Positions 43,355 to 52,703 of a DNA stretch of 64,000 nucleotides are shown here, piece by piece. A program made the position numbers and the translations under genes. The stretch spans positions 1-64,000 of the forward strand of contig CAVSCF010000009.1 of the NCBI GenBank assembly GCA_963726405.1. The letters run 5' to 3'. The stretch comes from JAOUJD01 sp963726405 (lineage in GTDB: Bacteria > Pseudomonadota > Gammaproteobacteria > Burkholderiales > Burkholderiaceae_F). The first letter of the stretch is position 1; each line of letters starts with the position of its first letter. The notes below the pieces were generated by a model. It did no database searches. It was not told the DNA's origin and was given only the letters and a program-made list of their open reading frames with translations.

Positions 43355-44239
43355 ATGGCGGAAATCACCGCTTCGATGGTGAAGGAACTGCGCGACAAGA
43401 CCGACGCGCCGATGATGGAGTGCAAGAAGGCGTTGACCGAGGCCGGCGGCGACATGGCCAAGGCCGAGGAGATCCTGCGCGTCAAGCTGGGCAGCAAGGC
43501 GACGAAGGCCGCTTCGCGCATCGCGGCGGAGGGCATGGTCGCGATCAACATCGACGGCGCCGGCAAGCTCGGCGCGATCGTCGAGGTCAACTCCGAGACC
43601 GACTTCGTGGCGAAGAACGACGACTTCATCAAGTTCGGCAAGGACCTCGCCGCGCTCGTCGTCAGCCGCAACCCGGCCGACGTCGCCGCCCTGTCGGCGC
43701 TGCCGCTCGGCGAAGGCACGGTCGAGACCGCCCGCACCGCGCTCATCGGCAAGATCGGCGAGAACATCAACGTGCGACGCTTCGCGCGGCTGCAGGCCAA
43801 GGGCACGCTGGCGCACTACGTGCACGGGGGCAGCAAGATCGGCGTGCTTCTCGACCTGACCGGCGGCGACGCCGATCTCGGCCGCGACATCGCCATGCAC
43901 ATCGCGGCGTCCAAGCCGAAGGCGCTCGACGCCACCGGCGTTCCGGCCGACCTGCTTGACACCGAGCGGCGCATCGCGGTGGAGAAGGCGCGCGAGGCCG
44001 GCAAGCCGGAGGCGATGCTCGACAAGATCGCCGAGGGCACCGTCCAGAAGTACCTCAAGGAGGTCACGCTGCTGGGCCAGGTGTTCGTCAAGGCCGAAGA
44101 CGGCAAGCAGACGATCGAGCAGTTGCTGAAGGCGCGGGGCGCGAGCGTCAACGATTTCGTGCTTTACGTGGTGGGCGAGGGTATCGCCAAGAAGCAGAGT
44201 GACTTCGCGGCCGAAGTGGCCGCGGCCGCGCGCGGCTGA
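43355..44239 (+). CDS. tsf: Elongation factor Ts
   Basis: A 294-aa guanine-exchange factor for EF-Tu. The N-terminal domain has VKELRDKTDAPMMECKKAL, then VNSETDFVAKNDDF, the loop that enters EF-Tu. The rest is full length, ending with VLYVVGEGI. Ribosome site aggagc lies nine bases before ATG 43355. Confidence 0.98.
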   Translation: MAEITASMVKELRDKTDAPMMECKKALTEAGGDMAKAEEILRVKLGSKATKAASRIAAEGMVAINIDGAGKLGAIVEVNSETDFVAKNDDFIKFGKDLAALVVSRNPADVAALSALPLGEGTVETARTALIGKIGENINVRRFARLQAKGTLAHYVHGGSKIGVLLDLTGGDADLGRDIAMHIAASKPKALDATGVPADLLDTERRIAVEKAREAGKPEAMLDKIAEGTVQKYLKEVTLLGQVFVKAEDGKQTIEQLLKARGASVNDFVLYVVGEGIAKKQSDFAAEVAAAARG

Positions 44240-44266
44240 TTGCCGCCTGCCGGCGGAGGAGAGGCG

Positions 44267-44992
44267 ATGACTGCAGCTAATGGTGCCGCCTATCGACGGG
44301 TCCTGCTGAAACTGTCGGGCGAATCGCTGATGGGCGAGGATTCCTTCGGTATCAATCGCGCGACGGTCGAGTCGATGGTGGCCGACATCGGCGAAGTCGT
44401 GGGCCTCGGGGTGGAGGTCGCCATCGTGATCGGCGGCGGCAACATCTTCCGGGGCGTGGCGCTCGGCGCCGCCGGGATGGACCGCGCCACCGCCGACTAC
44501 ATGGGCATGATGGCGACCATCATGAACGCGATGGCGCTGCAGGATGCGATGCGCCGCGCCGGTGTCGAGGCGCGCGTGCAGTCGGCGCTCAACATCGAGC
44601 AGGTGGTCGAACCGTACATCCGGCCCAAGGCCCTGCGCTACCTCGAGGAAGGGTGGGTCGTGATCTTCGCGGCCGGCACCGGCAATCCCTTCTTCACGAC
44701 CGACACCGCGGCGGCACTGCGCGGCTCGGAAGTCGGCGCACAGATCGTGCTCAAGGCGACCAAGGTGGACGGCGTGTATTCGGCCGATCCCAAGAAGGAC
44801 CCGAAGGCGACGCGCTACGCGACGATCACGTTCGACGAGGCACTCGCGCGCAACCTGCAGATCATGGACGCGACCGCGTTCGCGCTGTGCCGCGACCAGC
44901 GCCTGCCGATCAAGGTATTCAATATCACGAAGCCCGGCGCGCTCAAGCGCGTGGTGATGGGCGAGGACGAGGGCACACTCGTCCATGTATAG
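44267..44992 (+). CDS. pyrH: Uridylate kinase
   Basis: A 241-aa UMP kinase, which makes UDP. LLKLSGESLMGED is the phosphate-binding start, VIGGGNIFRG follows, and the UMP site is in AGTGNPFFTTDTAAALR. The ATG at 44267 is set by ggaggagag just before it. It lies 27 bp after tsf. Confidence 0.97.
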   Translation: MTAANGAAYRRVLLKLSGESLMGEDSFGINRATVESMVADIGEVVGLGVEVAIVIGGGNIFRGVALGAAGMDRATADYMGMMATIMNAMALQDAMRRAGVEARVQSALNIEQVVEPYIRPKALRYLEEGWVVIFAAGTGNPFFTTDTAAALRGSEVGAQIVLKATKVDGVYSADPKKDPKATRYATITFDEALARNLQIMDATAFALCRDQRLPIKVFNITKPGALKRVVMGEDEGTLVHV

Positions 44993-45016
44993 GTCTCGCG
45001 ATCGAGGAGAGGAACG

Positions 45017-45577
45017 ATGAGCATCCAGGAAATCCATAAATCGACCGAGCAGAAGATGCAGAAGTCCGTGGAGGCGCTGAAGCACGACTACGCCAAGATC
45101 CGTACCGGGCGCGCGCACACCGGACTGCTGGATCACATCACGGTCGATTACTACGGCTCGATGGTGCCGCTGTCCCAGGTGGCGCAGGTCGGACTCGGCG
45201 ACGCGCGCACGATCACCGTGCAGCCGTGGGAGAAGAAGATGATCCCGGCGGTCGAGAAGGCCATCCGCGACTCCGACCTCGGGCTGAACCCGGCCACCAG
45301 CGGCGATGTCGTGCGCGTGCCGATGCCCGCCCTGACCGAGCAGCGGCGCAAGGACCTCGTGAAGGTCGTCCGGCACGAGGGCGAGAACGCCAAGGTGGCC
45401 GTGCGCAACCTGCGGCGCGATGCCAACCACGGCGTCAAGGAACTGCTGAAGGCCAAGCAGGTCTCGGAAGACGAGGACCGGCGCGCCGAAGAGGCGATCC
45501 AGAAGATGACCGACCGCTACGTGTCGGAGATCGACAAGATGATTGCGGAGAAGGAAAAGGAAGTGATGACGGTCTAG
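45017..45577 (+). CDS. frr: Ribosome recycling factor
   Basis: A 186-aa RRF that splits post-termination ribosomes with EF-G. It shows YAKIRTGRAHTGLLDHI, PLSQVAQV, and the three-helix part with EDRRAEEAIQKMTDRYV. Ribosome site gaggagag precedes ATG 45017. Confidence 0.97.
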   Translation: MSIQEIHKSTEQKMQKSVEALKHDYAKIRTGRAHTGLLDHITVDYYGSMVPLSQVAQVGLGDARTITVQPWEKKMIPAVEKAIRDSDLGLNPATSGDVVRVPMPALTEQRRKDLVKVVRHEGENAKVAVRNLRRDANHGVKELLKAKQVSEDEDRRAEEAIQKMTDRYVSEIDKMIAEKEKEVMTV

Positions 45578-45602
45578 CGCCGCCATCGGCCCGGCCGCCC
45601 TC

Positions 45603-46376
45603 ATGCTGCGCGACTCCCTGCCTTCGATCGACGTGACCGCGCCGCGCGTGCCCCGGCATGTCGCGATCATCATGGACGGCAACGGCCGCTGGGCGAAGGC
45701 GCGGGGCAAGCCGCGTGTCTTCGGCCACACCCGCGGGGTGGACGCCGTGCGCGCCTCGCTGCAGGCGTGCGGCGAGCGCGGCATCGAATACCTGACGCTG
45801 TTCGCCTTCAGCTCCGAGAACTGGCGGCGCCCGCCGGACGAAGTGTCGACGCTGATGAAGCTCTTCGTGTCGGCACTCCGGCGCGAAGTGGCCAAGCTGC
45901 TCGAGCTTGGCGTGCGCATGCGCGTCGTCGGCGATCTGTCCGCGTTCGACAGCGAGTTGCGCCGGCTGATCGTCGAGTCCGAGCAGAAGACCGCACACAA
46001 CTCCAGGCTGCAACTGACCATCTGCGCGAACTACGGCGGTCGCTGGGACATCGCGCAGGCGGCCAGCCGGGCCTCGGCCGCGCGCAACGTCGACGGACCG
46101 GTCGTGCTGACGGAAGACGACATCGCGGAGCATCTCGCGCTGTCGTTCGCGCCCGATCCCGACCTCCTGATCCGCACGGGCGGAGAGCGCCGTGTCAGCA
46201 ACTTCCTGCTATGGCAGCTCGCCTACGCGGAACTGCACTTCACCGACACGCTGTGGCCGGACTTCGACGCGGCCGAGCTCGACCGTGCGCTCGCGTGGTA
46301 CGCCACGCGGCAGCGCCGGTTCGGCATGACGGGCGAGCAGGTCGGCGACGCGCCGCCGGTCGCGAACGTGGCCTGA
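45603..46376 (+). CDS. uppS: Undecaprenyl diphosphate synthase
   Basis: A 257-aa cis-prenyltransferase that makes the C55 carrier for peptidoglycan. IIMDGNGRWAKARG holds catalytic Asp25; FAFSSENWRRP and LLIRTGGERRVSNFLLWQ are the other conserved blocks, and the ELHFTDTLWPDF end is typical. Four bases separate it from cdsA. Confidence 0.97.
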   Translation: MLRDSLPSIDVTAPRVPRHVAIIMDGNGRWAKARGKPRVFGHTRGVDAVRASLQACGERGIEYLTLFAFSSENWRRPPDEVSTLMKLFVSALRREVAKLLELGVRMRVVGDLSAFDSELRRLIVESEQKTAHNSRLQLTICANYGGRWDIAQAASRASAARNVDGPVVLTEDDIAEHLALSFAPDPDLLIRTGGERRVSNFLLWQLAYAELHFTDTLWPDFDAAELDRALAWYATRQRRFGMTGEQVGDAPPVANVA

Positions 46377-46380
46377 GCGC

Positions 46381-47208
46381 GTGCTGAAGCAGCGGGTCAT
46401 CACCGCCGTCGTCCTCCTCGTGCTGCTGGTCGGCGCGCTCGCGTGGTCGTCGCTCGCGTTCGAACTGCTGGCCACGGTGGCCGTCGCCGCCGCGCTGGGC
46501 GAGTGGATGCAGCTCGTCGGCTGGCCACGCGCGGTCGCCGTCGTCGGCGCCGCGGTCTTCGGCCTCGTGCTGCTGGCCGCGGCGCTCGCGGCGCCGGAAT
46601 GGATCGAGCGTGCGCTGGTGCCCCTGAGCGTCCTGGCCACGATCGTCTGGGGCGCGCTGGCGGTGCTGCTGCTGCAGGCCGACGCCATGGCGCTGCGCAT
46701 GCCGCGTGGCGCGTCCACGGCGCTCGCCGTGCTGATGACCGCCGCTGCCTGGGTCGCGCTCGTGCACTTCCTGCTCGAAGGCGTGGTCGTGCTGTTTTCC
46801 GTGCTGGTCATCGTCTGGCTCGCCGACACCGCCGCCTACTTCGCCGGACGCGCCTTCGGCAAGCGCAAGCTCGCGCCGCACATCAGCCCGGGCAAGACGT
46901 GGGCGGGTGTGGCGGGCGCCATCGTTGCCGTCATCGCTGTCGCGCTGATCGCGCGCCAGGTGGCGCCGGGGGCGGACCTGCTGTCCAACCGGTTGTTCGC
47001 GAGCCTCGGGGTGGTCGGGGCCGTGCTGCTCGCCGCAATCGTCCTGCTATCCATCGTCGGCGACCTTTTCGAGAGCCTGCTGAAGCGCCAGGCCGGGGTG
47101 AAGGACAGCAGCCATCTCCTGCCCGGGCACGGCGGCTTCTACGACAGGATCGACGCGCTGTTGCCGACGCTGCCGCTGGCCGCCTTGCTCGAATGGATCG
47201 CGCGATGA
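46381..47208 (+). CDS. cdsA: Phosphatidate cytidylyltransferase
   Basis: A 275-aa integral membrane enzyme that makes CDP-diacylglycerol. About seven hydrophobic spans. The signature lies near the C-terminus: SIVGDLFESLLKRQAGVKDS and LPGHGGFYDRIDAL, with the metal-binding aspartates. GTG 46381 is the start; the stop overlaps the dxr start. Confidence 0.95.
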   Translation: MLKQRVITAVVLLVLLVGALAWSSLAFELLATVAVAAALGEWMQLVGWPRAVAVVGAAVFGLVLLAAALAAPEWIERALVPLSVLATIVWGALAVLLLQADAMALRMPRGASTALAVLMTAAAWVALVHFLLEGVVVLFSVLVIVWLADTAAYFAGRAFGKRKLAPHISPGKTWAGVAGAIVAVIAVALIARQVAPGADLLSNRLFASLGVVGAVLLAAIVLLSIVGDLFESLLKRQAGVKDSSHLLPGHGGFYDRIDALLPTLPLAALLEWIAR

Positions 47209-48371
47209 TGCAGTCGGTGACCATCCTCGGTGCGACCGGGTCGATCGGCACCAGCGCGCTCGACGTGATTGCGCGCCACCCGGAGAGATACCGCGTGCAC
47301 GCGCTCACCGCTCAGAGCAGCGTGGACGCGCTGGCCGACCTCGCGCAGCGGTTCCGGCCGGAGGTCGTCGTGATCGGCGATCCCGACCTCGAACCGTCGC
47401 TGCGCCTCGCGCTGAAAAGTCGCGGCGCTACCGCGCGCGTGGCCGCCGGGCGCGACGCGCTCGTCGACGTCGCGCGCGCGCCGCAAGTCGATACGGTTCT
47501 CTCCGCCATCGTCGGCGCCGCCGGGCTGGTTCCGACGCTCGCCGCGGCGGAGGCGGGCAAGCGACTGCTCCTGGCGAACAAGGAGGCGATCGTCTGCGCG
47601 GGCGAACTCCTGATGGCGGCCGTGCGTCGCGGCCGGGCGGTGCTGCTGCCGGTCGACAGCGAGCACAACGCCATTCACCAGTGCCTGGCCGGTGTCCGCG
47701 AATCGGAACGCGACCGTGCGCGCCTGGTGCTCACCGCGTCGGGCGGTCCCTTCCGCAACCGGATGGATCTCGAGGACGTCACGCCGGACGAGGCGTGCGC
47801 GCATCCGAACTGGGTCATGGGACGCAAGATCTCGGTCGACTCCGCGACCCTGATGAACAAGGGCCTCGAGGTGATCGAGGCCAGCTGGCTGTTCGGCATC
47901 CCGGTGGACCGCATCGACGTCGTGATCCATCCGCAGAGCGTGATCCATTCGATGGTCGAGTTTCCGGACGGTTCGGTGCTGGCGCAGATGGGCACGCCCG
48001 ACATGCGTACTCCGCTTGCTTACGCGCTGGCATGGCCGGAGCGGTTGGCCAGTGGCGCGCAGCGGCTCGACTTCATGGGACTGACCGCGCTCACCTTCGA
48101 GGAACCGGACCGCAGGCGGTTTCCCTGCCTCGGCTTCGCCTATGCGGCGCTGCGCCATGGGCGCGGCGCGAGCGCGGTGCTGAACGCCGCCAACGAAGTC
48201 GCTGTCCAAGCGTTCCTGGACGGGCGCTTGCGGTTCACCGAAATCGCGGCGACCATCGAACGCGTCCTCGAGAAGTTCGATCCGGCGGCTCCGGCCGGGA
48301 TCGACGAAGTTCTCGAGATCGACCGCCGCGCGCGCGATGTCGCCGCCGGCATGCTGCCAACGAGGGCCTGA
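47205..48371 (+). CDS. dxr: 1-deoxy-D-xylulose 5-phosphate reductoisomerase
   Basis: A 388-aa NADPH enzyme of the MEP isoprenoid pathway. ILGATGSIGTSALDVI is the cofactor fold; PVDSEHNAIHQCL holds the metal ligands, and SGGPFRN plus HPNWVMGRKISVDSATLMNK form the active-site loop. ATG 47205 overlaps the cdsA stop; a second ATG follows at once. Confidence 0.97.
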   Translation: MMQSVTILGATGSIGTSALDVIARHPERYRVHALTAQSSVDALADLAQRFRPEVVVIGDPDLEPSLRLALKSRGATARVAAGRDALVDVARAPQVDTVLSAIVGAAGLVPTLAAAEAGKRLLLANKEAIVCAGELLMAAVRRGRAVLLPVDSEHNAIHQCLAGVRESERDRARLVLTASGGPFRNRMDLEDVTPDEACAHPNWVMGRKISVDSATLMNKGLEVIEASWLFGIPVDRIDVVIHPQSVIHSMVEFPDGSVLAQMGTPDMRTPLAYALAWPERLASGAQRLDFMGLTALTFEEPDRRRFPCLGFAYAALRHGRGASAVLNAANEVAVQAFLDGRLRFTEIAATIERVLEKFDPAAPAGIDEVLEIDRRARDVAAGMLPTRA

Positions 48372-48377
48372 GGCTCA

Positions 48378-49730
48378 ATGACTCTGCTGACGACCATCGC
48401 CGCCTTCCTGATCACGCTCGGCATCCTGATCGTGGTCCACGAGTACGGCCATTACTGGGTGGCCCGCAAGTGCGGCGTCAAGGTCTTGCGCTTCTCGATC
48501 GGCTTCGGCCGGCCGCTCAAGCGCTGGGTGCGTGGCGAAGACAAGACCGAGTGGGTCATTGCCACCATGCCGCTTGGCGGTTACGTGCGCATGCTCGACG
48601 AGCGCGATCCCGATTGCGCGCCGATCGCCCCGGCCGACCTGCCGCGCAGCTTCAATCGCCAGTCGGTGTGGAAGCGCATTGCCATCGTGCTCGCCGGGCC
48701 GGCGGCCAATCTTCTGCTCGCGATCGCGGTCTACTGGGTGCTCAACGTCGTCGGTGTGATGGAGCCGCAGCCGCTGCTCGGCAATCCGCCCGCGGCCACG
48801 GCGGCCGCACGCGCCGGTGTCGCGGCGGGCGACCGCGTGGTGGAGATCGACGGCGACGAAGTGCGTTCCTGGAACGAACTGCGCTGGCTGCTGCTTCAGA
48901 GCGCCGTCGGTGGCAAGCCGATATCGCTGCAGGTCGAGCGCACGGATGCCTCCCGGCGCGCGCTCACGCTCGACCCTGCGGGCGCCGTCACCCAGGACCT
49001 CGAAGGCGACATCATCGGCCGGCTGGGGATCGTCCCGTACAGCGGGCCGCCGCGCGTCGGCCGGGTGGCCGAGGGCAGCGCCGCCGCGCGTGCGGGGCTG
49101 CTGGTGGGCGACCGCGTCGTTGCGGTCGAAGGGCAGCCCATCGATTCGGCGCGGGCGCTGATCGAACGCATCCGCGCGGCCGCCGACAAGACGCTCACGC
49201 TGACCGTCGAGCGCGACGGCCGCACGTTGCGGATCGAAGTCACGCCGAGCCGTGTCAGCGACGAGGGCGGCAAGTCGTTCGGCCGCATGGGCGCCGAACT
49301 GAACGATCGTCCGCCGTTGATGAAGGTGCAGTACGGCCCGGTCGAAAGCGTCGGGCTCGCGGCCCGCAAGACGGTCGACACCGCCGTGTTCTCGCTCAAG
49401 ATGCTCGGCAAGATGGTCACGGGCGAGGCGTCGTGGAAGAACCTGTCCGGCCCGGTGACGATCGCCGATTACGCGGGGCAGACCGCACGCGTGGGGCTCG
49501 CCGCGTTCATGAGCTTTCTCGCTCTCGTGTCGATCAGTCTTGCGGTGCTGAATCTGCTGCCCATCCCGATGCTCGACGGAGGGCACTTACTGTATTATTT
49601 CATCGAGATACTCAAGGGCAGCCCGCCAGCCGAATGGGTCGTCGAGTGGGGGCAGCGCGCCGGGGTCGCGTTGCTCGGACTCTTGACGGTGCTGGCGCTA
49701 TACAACGATCTGATCCGGCTGCTCTCCTGA
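48378..49730 (+). CDS. rseP: RIP zinc metalloprotease RseP
   Basis: A 450-aa site-2 protease. Membrane-embedded VVHEYGH has the zinc motif (His21, Glu22, His25); two PDZ domains (about 110-200 and 205-285) follow, and LNLLPIPMLDGGHL carries the third ligand. It cleaves the anti-sigma factor RseA in the sigma-E response. It is placed next to bamA, as usual. Confidence 0.95.
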   Translation: MTLLTTIAAFLITLGILIVVHEYGHYWVARKCGVKVLRFSIGFGRPLKRWVRGEDKTEWVIATMPLGGYVRMLDERDPDCAPIAPADLPRSFNRQSVWKRIAIVLAGPAANLLLAIAVYWVLNVVGVMEPQPLLGNPPAATAAARAGVAAGDRVVEIDGDEVRSWNELRWLLLQSAVGGKPISLQVERTDASRRALTLDPAGAVTQDLEGDIIGRLGIVPYSGPPRVGRVAEGSAAARAGLLVGDRVVAVEGQPIDSARALIERIRAAADKTLTLTVERDGRTLRIEVTPSRVSDEGGKSFGRMGAELNDRPPLMKVQYGPVESVGLAARKTVDTAVFSLKMLGKMVTGEASWKNLSGPVTIADYAGQTARVGLAAFMSFLALVSISLAVLNLLPIPMLDGGHLLYYFIEILKGSPPAEWVVEWGQRAGVALLGLLTVLALYNDLIRLLS

Positions 49731-49761
49731 TCCGCATCCACATCGGTACTGGAACCGGAAG

Positions 49762-52152
49762 TTGAATCGTCGCGAGTCCACTCGGCGGCGCGTGCCTGCA
49801 GCCTTGCGCCGCGTCGTCGCGGCGGTGGTTGCCGCGTACTGCGTCAGTGCCTTCGGGCAGGAGTTCGTTGTCCGCGACATCCGCGTCGAGGGCGTCCAGC
49901 GCACCGAGCCCGGCACCGTGTTCAGCTACCTGCCCGTCCGCGTCGGCGATCGCTTCGATCCTGAGCGCGGCACGCAGGCCATCCGGGCGCTCTATGCGAG
50001 CGGGCTCTTCAAGGACGTGAGGCTCGAGGTCGACGGCGACGTGCTTGTCGTGGTGGTCGAAGAGCGTCCCGCGGTCTCGGCGGTCGACATTTCCGGCGTG
50101 AAGGAATTCGACCGGGAACAGGTGCTGAAGTCGCTGCGCGACGTGGGCCTGGCCGAAGGGCGCATCTTCGACCGTTCGCTTCTCGACCGCGCTGAACAGG
50201 AGCTGCGGCGCCAGTACCTGTCGCGCGGCCTCTACGGTGTGGAGGTGAAGACGACGGTCACGCCGATCGAGCGCAACCGCGTCAACGTATCGATGGTCGT
50301 CAACGAGGGCGACGTCTCGCGGATCCGCTCCATCACCTTTACCGGCAACAACGTCTACGGCGACTCGACGCTGCGCGGCGTGATGGAACTGTCGACGCCC
50401 AACTGGCTGTCCTGGTACACCAAGCGCGACCAGTACTCGCGCCAGAAGCTGGGGGCCGACCTCGAGGGCGTGCGCTCGTACTACCTGAACCGGGGCTACC
50501 TCGATTTCCGCATCGAGTCGACGCAGGTCTCGATCAGCCCCGACAAGAACGACATCTTCATCAACATCAACGTCTCCGAGGGCGAGCGCTACACGGTGTC
50601 CGGCGTCAAGCTTTCGGGCGAAATGCTCGGCCTCGAAGAGGAGCTGAACGCGCTGATCGACGTGAAGCCGGGCGAGGTGTTCAACGCGGAGAGACTCAAC
50701 ACCGTCGCCAAGCGCGTCACCGACCGGATGGCGACGCTGGGCTACGCATTCGCCTCGGCGAACCCGATTCCGGAGGCGGACAAGGACAAGCGCGAGGTGG
50801 CCTTCACCATCGTCGTCGATCCCGGCCGCCGCGTGTACGTGCGCCGCGTGAACATCGCCGGCAACTCGCGCACCCGTGACGAGGTGATCCGGCGCGAAAT
50901 CCGCCAGTACGAATCGGCGTGGTTCGACTCCGAGAAGGTGCGGCTGTCGCGCGACCGCATCGACCGGCTCGGTTTCTTCGAGTCGGTCGCCATCGAAACG
51001 CCGGCCGTGCCGAGCGCGCCCGACCAGGTCGACGTCAATGTCACGGTCAAGGAGCGTGCCACCGGAAACATCAGCCTCGGGGCCGGGTATTCGAGCACCG
51101 AGGGCCTGATCATCACGGCGGGCCTGTCCCAGCAGAACCTGTTCGGCTCCGGCAACGCGCTGTCGCTCGAGATCAACACGAGTTCCGCCAACCGGGTGAT
51201 CGCGATCTCCCACACCGATCCGTACGTCACGACGGAGGGCATCAGCCGTACCGTCGAACTGTTCGATCGCCGCTCGGACCTCGCGGAACTGGGACTGTCG
51301 AACGTCGGCTACTCCACGCGCGGCATGGGCCTCGTCTACGGCGTGCCCTTCACGGAGTTCGACCGCGTCTTCTTCGGTCTGCGCTATGAGAACACCACGA
51401 TCGACCTGACGCCGTTCTCGCCGCTGCGCTACGTCCAGTACGTGCGCGAGTTCGGCGAGACGTCGTCTTCGCTGGCCTTCACGACCGGGTGGTCACGCGA
51501 CAACCGCGACAACCTGCTCGTACCCCAGAAGGGCACTTATCAGCGCGCGTTCGCCGAAGTCGGCCTGCCGGTGCTCGACCTGCAGTATTACCGCCTGAGC
51601 TACCAGTACCAGCAGTTCTGGCCGCTCTTCAACCGCGTCACGCTCGGCTTCAATACGGAAGTCGGCTACGGCGACGGGTACCAGGGCGACCCGTATCCGT
51701 TCTTCAAGAACTTCTACGCCGGGGGCATCGGTAGCGTCCGCGGCTACGAGGGCGGCAGCCTCGGGCCGCGGGACCTCCAGGGCAATCCGCTGGGCGGCAA
51801 CCGCCGGTTCAACGCTTCGCTGGAGACGCTGGTGCCCTTGCCGGGCGCGGACCGGACGCTGCGGGCACTCGCCTTCTTCGACATGGGGCAGGTCTGGGGC
51901 CAGAACGTCCTGTGTCCGGACGGGTCGGCTCCCACGTTCTCGACGAGCACGACGGTGGTCTGCCCGACGTCGGGCAACCCGATCTATACAAACCAGAGAG
52001 TCGACTTCGGCGACCTGCGTTTCTCGACGGGCGTCGGCTTGGCCTGGATCTCGCCGATCGGTCCGTTGAAGCTTTCCTATGCCTACCCGATCAACAGCAA
52101 GCCGGGCGACCGACTGCAGCGCTTCCAGTTCCAGATCGGCACCGGCTTCTGA
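49762..52152 (+). CDS. bamA: Outer membrane assembly factor BamA
   Basis: A 796-aa Omp85 protein. A signal sequence (ALRRVVAAVVAAYCVSAFGQ) is followed by five POTRA domains to about residue 445 and a 16-strand barrel; the barrel has SVRGYEGGSLGPRD (the VRGF/Y lid) and ends in F. It inserts outer-membrane proteins. The start is not secure: TTG 49762 is used, GTG 49792 is possible. Confidence 0.96.
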   Translation: MNRRESTRRRVPAALRRVVAAVVAAYCVSAFGQEFVVRDIRVEGVQRTEPGTVFSYLPVRVGDRFDPERGTQAIRALYASGLFKDVRLEVDGDVLVVVVEERPAVSAVDISGVKEFDREQVLKSLRDVGLAEGRIFDRSLLDRAEQELRRQYLSRGLYGVEVKTTVTPIERNRVNVSMVVNEGDVSRIRSITFTGNNVYGDSTLRGVMELSTPNWLSWYTKRDQYSRQKLGADLEGVRSYYLNRGYLDFRIESTQVSISPDKNDIFININVSEGERYTVSGVKLSGEMLGLEEELNALIDVKPGEVFNAERLNTVAKRVTDRMATLGYAFASANPIPEADKDKREVAFTIVVDPGRRVYVRRVNIAGNSRTRDEVIRREIRQYESAWFDSEKVRLSRDRIDRLGFFESVAIETPAVPSAPDQVDVNVTVKERATGNISLGAGYSSTEGLIITAGLSQQNLFGSGNALSLEINTSSANRVIAISHTDPYVTTEGISRTVELFDRRSDLAELGLSNVGYSTRGMGLVYGVPFTEFDRVFFGLRYENTTIDLTPFSPLRYVQYVREFGETSSSLAFTTGWSRDNRDNLLVPQKGTYQRAFAEVGLPVLDLQYYRLSYQYQQFWPLFNRVTLGFNTEVGYGDGYQGDPYPFFKNFYAGGIGSVRGYEGGSLGPRDLQGNPLGGNRRFNASLETLVPLPGADRTLRALAFFDMGQVWGQNVLCPDGSAPTFSTSTTVVCPTSGNPIYTNQRVDFGDLRFSTGVGLAWISPIGPLKLSYAYPINSKPGDRLQRFQFQIGTGF

Positions 52153-52188
52153 TATGGCAGAATCCCGAGCTTCGAAGGAGTCAGGACG

Positions 52189-52698
52189 ATGACCAAACAA
52201 GGGGTCGCGGCGCTGGTGGCCGTTGCGCTGATAGCCGGGGCACCGCTCGCCTATGCCCAGGACCTGAAGATCGGCGTCGTCAACTCGGACCGCCTCCTGC
52301 GCGATTCCAATCCCGCGCGAACGGCGATGCAGAAGCTTGAAGCCGAATTTTCGAAGCGCGACAAGGAACTGCAGGAAATCGGCGCCCGGCTCAAGACCTC
52401 CGCCGAACGCTTCGAGAAGGACTCGCCGGTGATGACCGAGACCGACCGCGCGCGGCGGCAACGCGAGCTCGCCGAGATGGACCGCGAGTTCCAGCGCAAG
52501 CAGCGCGAGTTCCGCGAGGATTTCAACCAGCGTCGCAACGAGGAACTGCAGGCGCTGCTCGAGCGGACCAACCGGATCATCCGGCAGATGGCGGAGCAGG
52601 AGAAGTACGACCTGATCCTGCAGGAAGCGGTGTATTTCAATCCCCGCATCGACATCACCGAGAAGGTCCTGCGGGTCCTGAACAACGGCCCGCGGTAA
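52189..52698 (+). CDS. skp: Periplasmic chaperone Skp (OmpH)
   Basis: A 169-aa protein with a signal peptide (VAALVAVALIAGAPLAYAQ) and two long basic-acidic helices (RQRELAEMDREFQRKQREFR). Trimeric Skp holds unfolded outer-membrane proteins for BamA, encoded just upstream. gaaggag lies nine bases before ATG 52189. Confidence 0.92.
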   Translation: MTKQGVAALVAVALIAGAPLAYAQDLKIGVVNSDRLLRDSNPARTAMQKLEAEFSKRDKELQEIGARLKTSAERFEKDSPVMTETDRARRQRELAEMDREFQRKQREFREDFNQRRNEELQALLERTNRIIRQMAEQEKYDLILQEAVYFNPRIDITEKVLRVLNNGPR

Positions 52699-52703
52699 TC
52701 CCG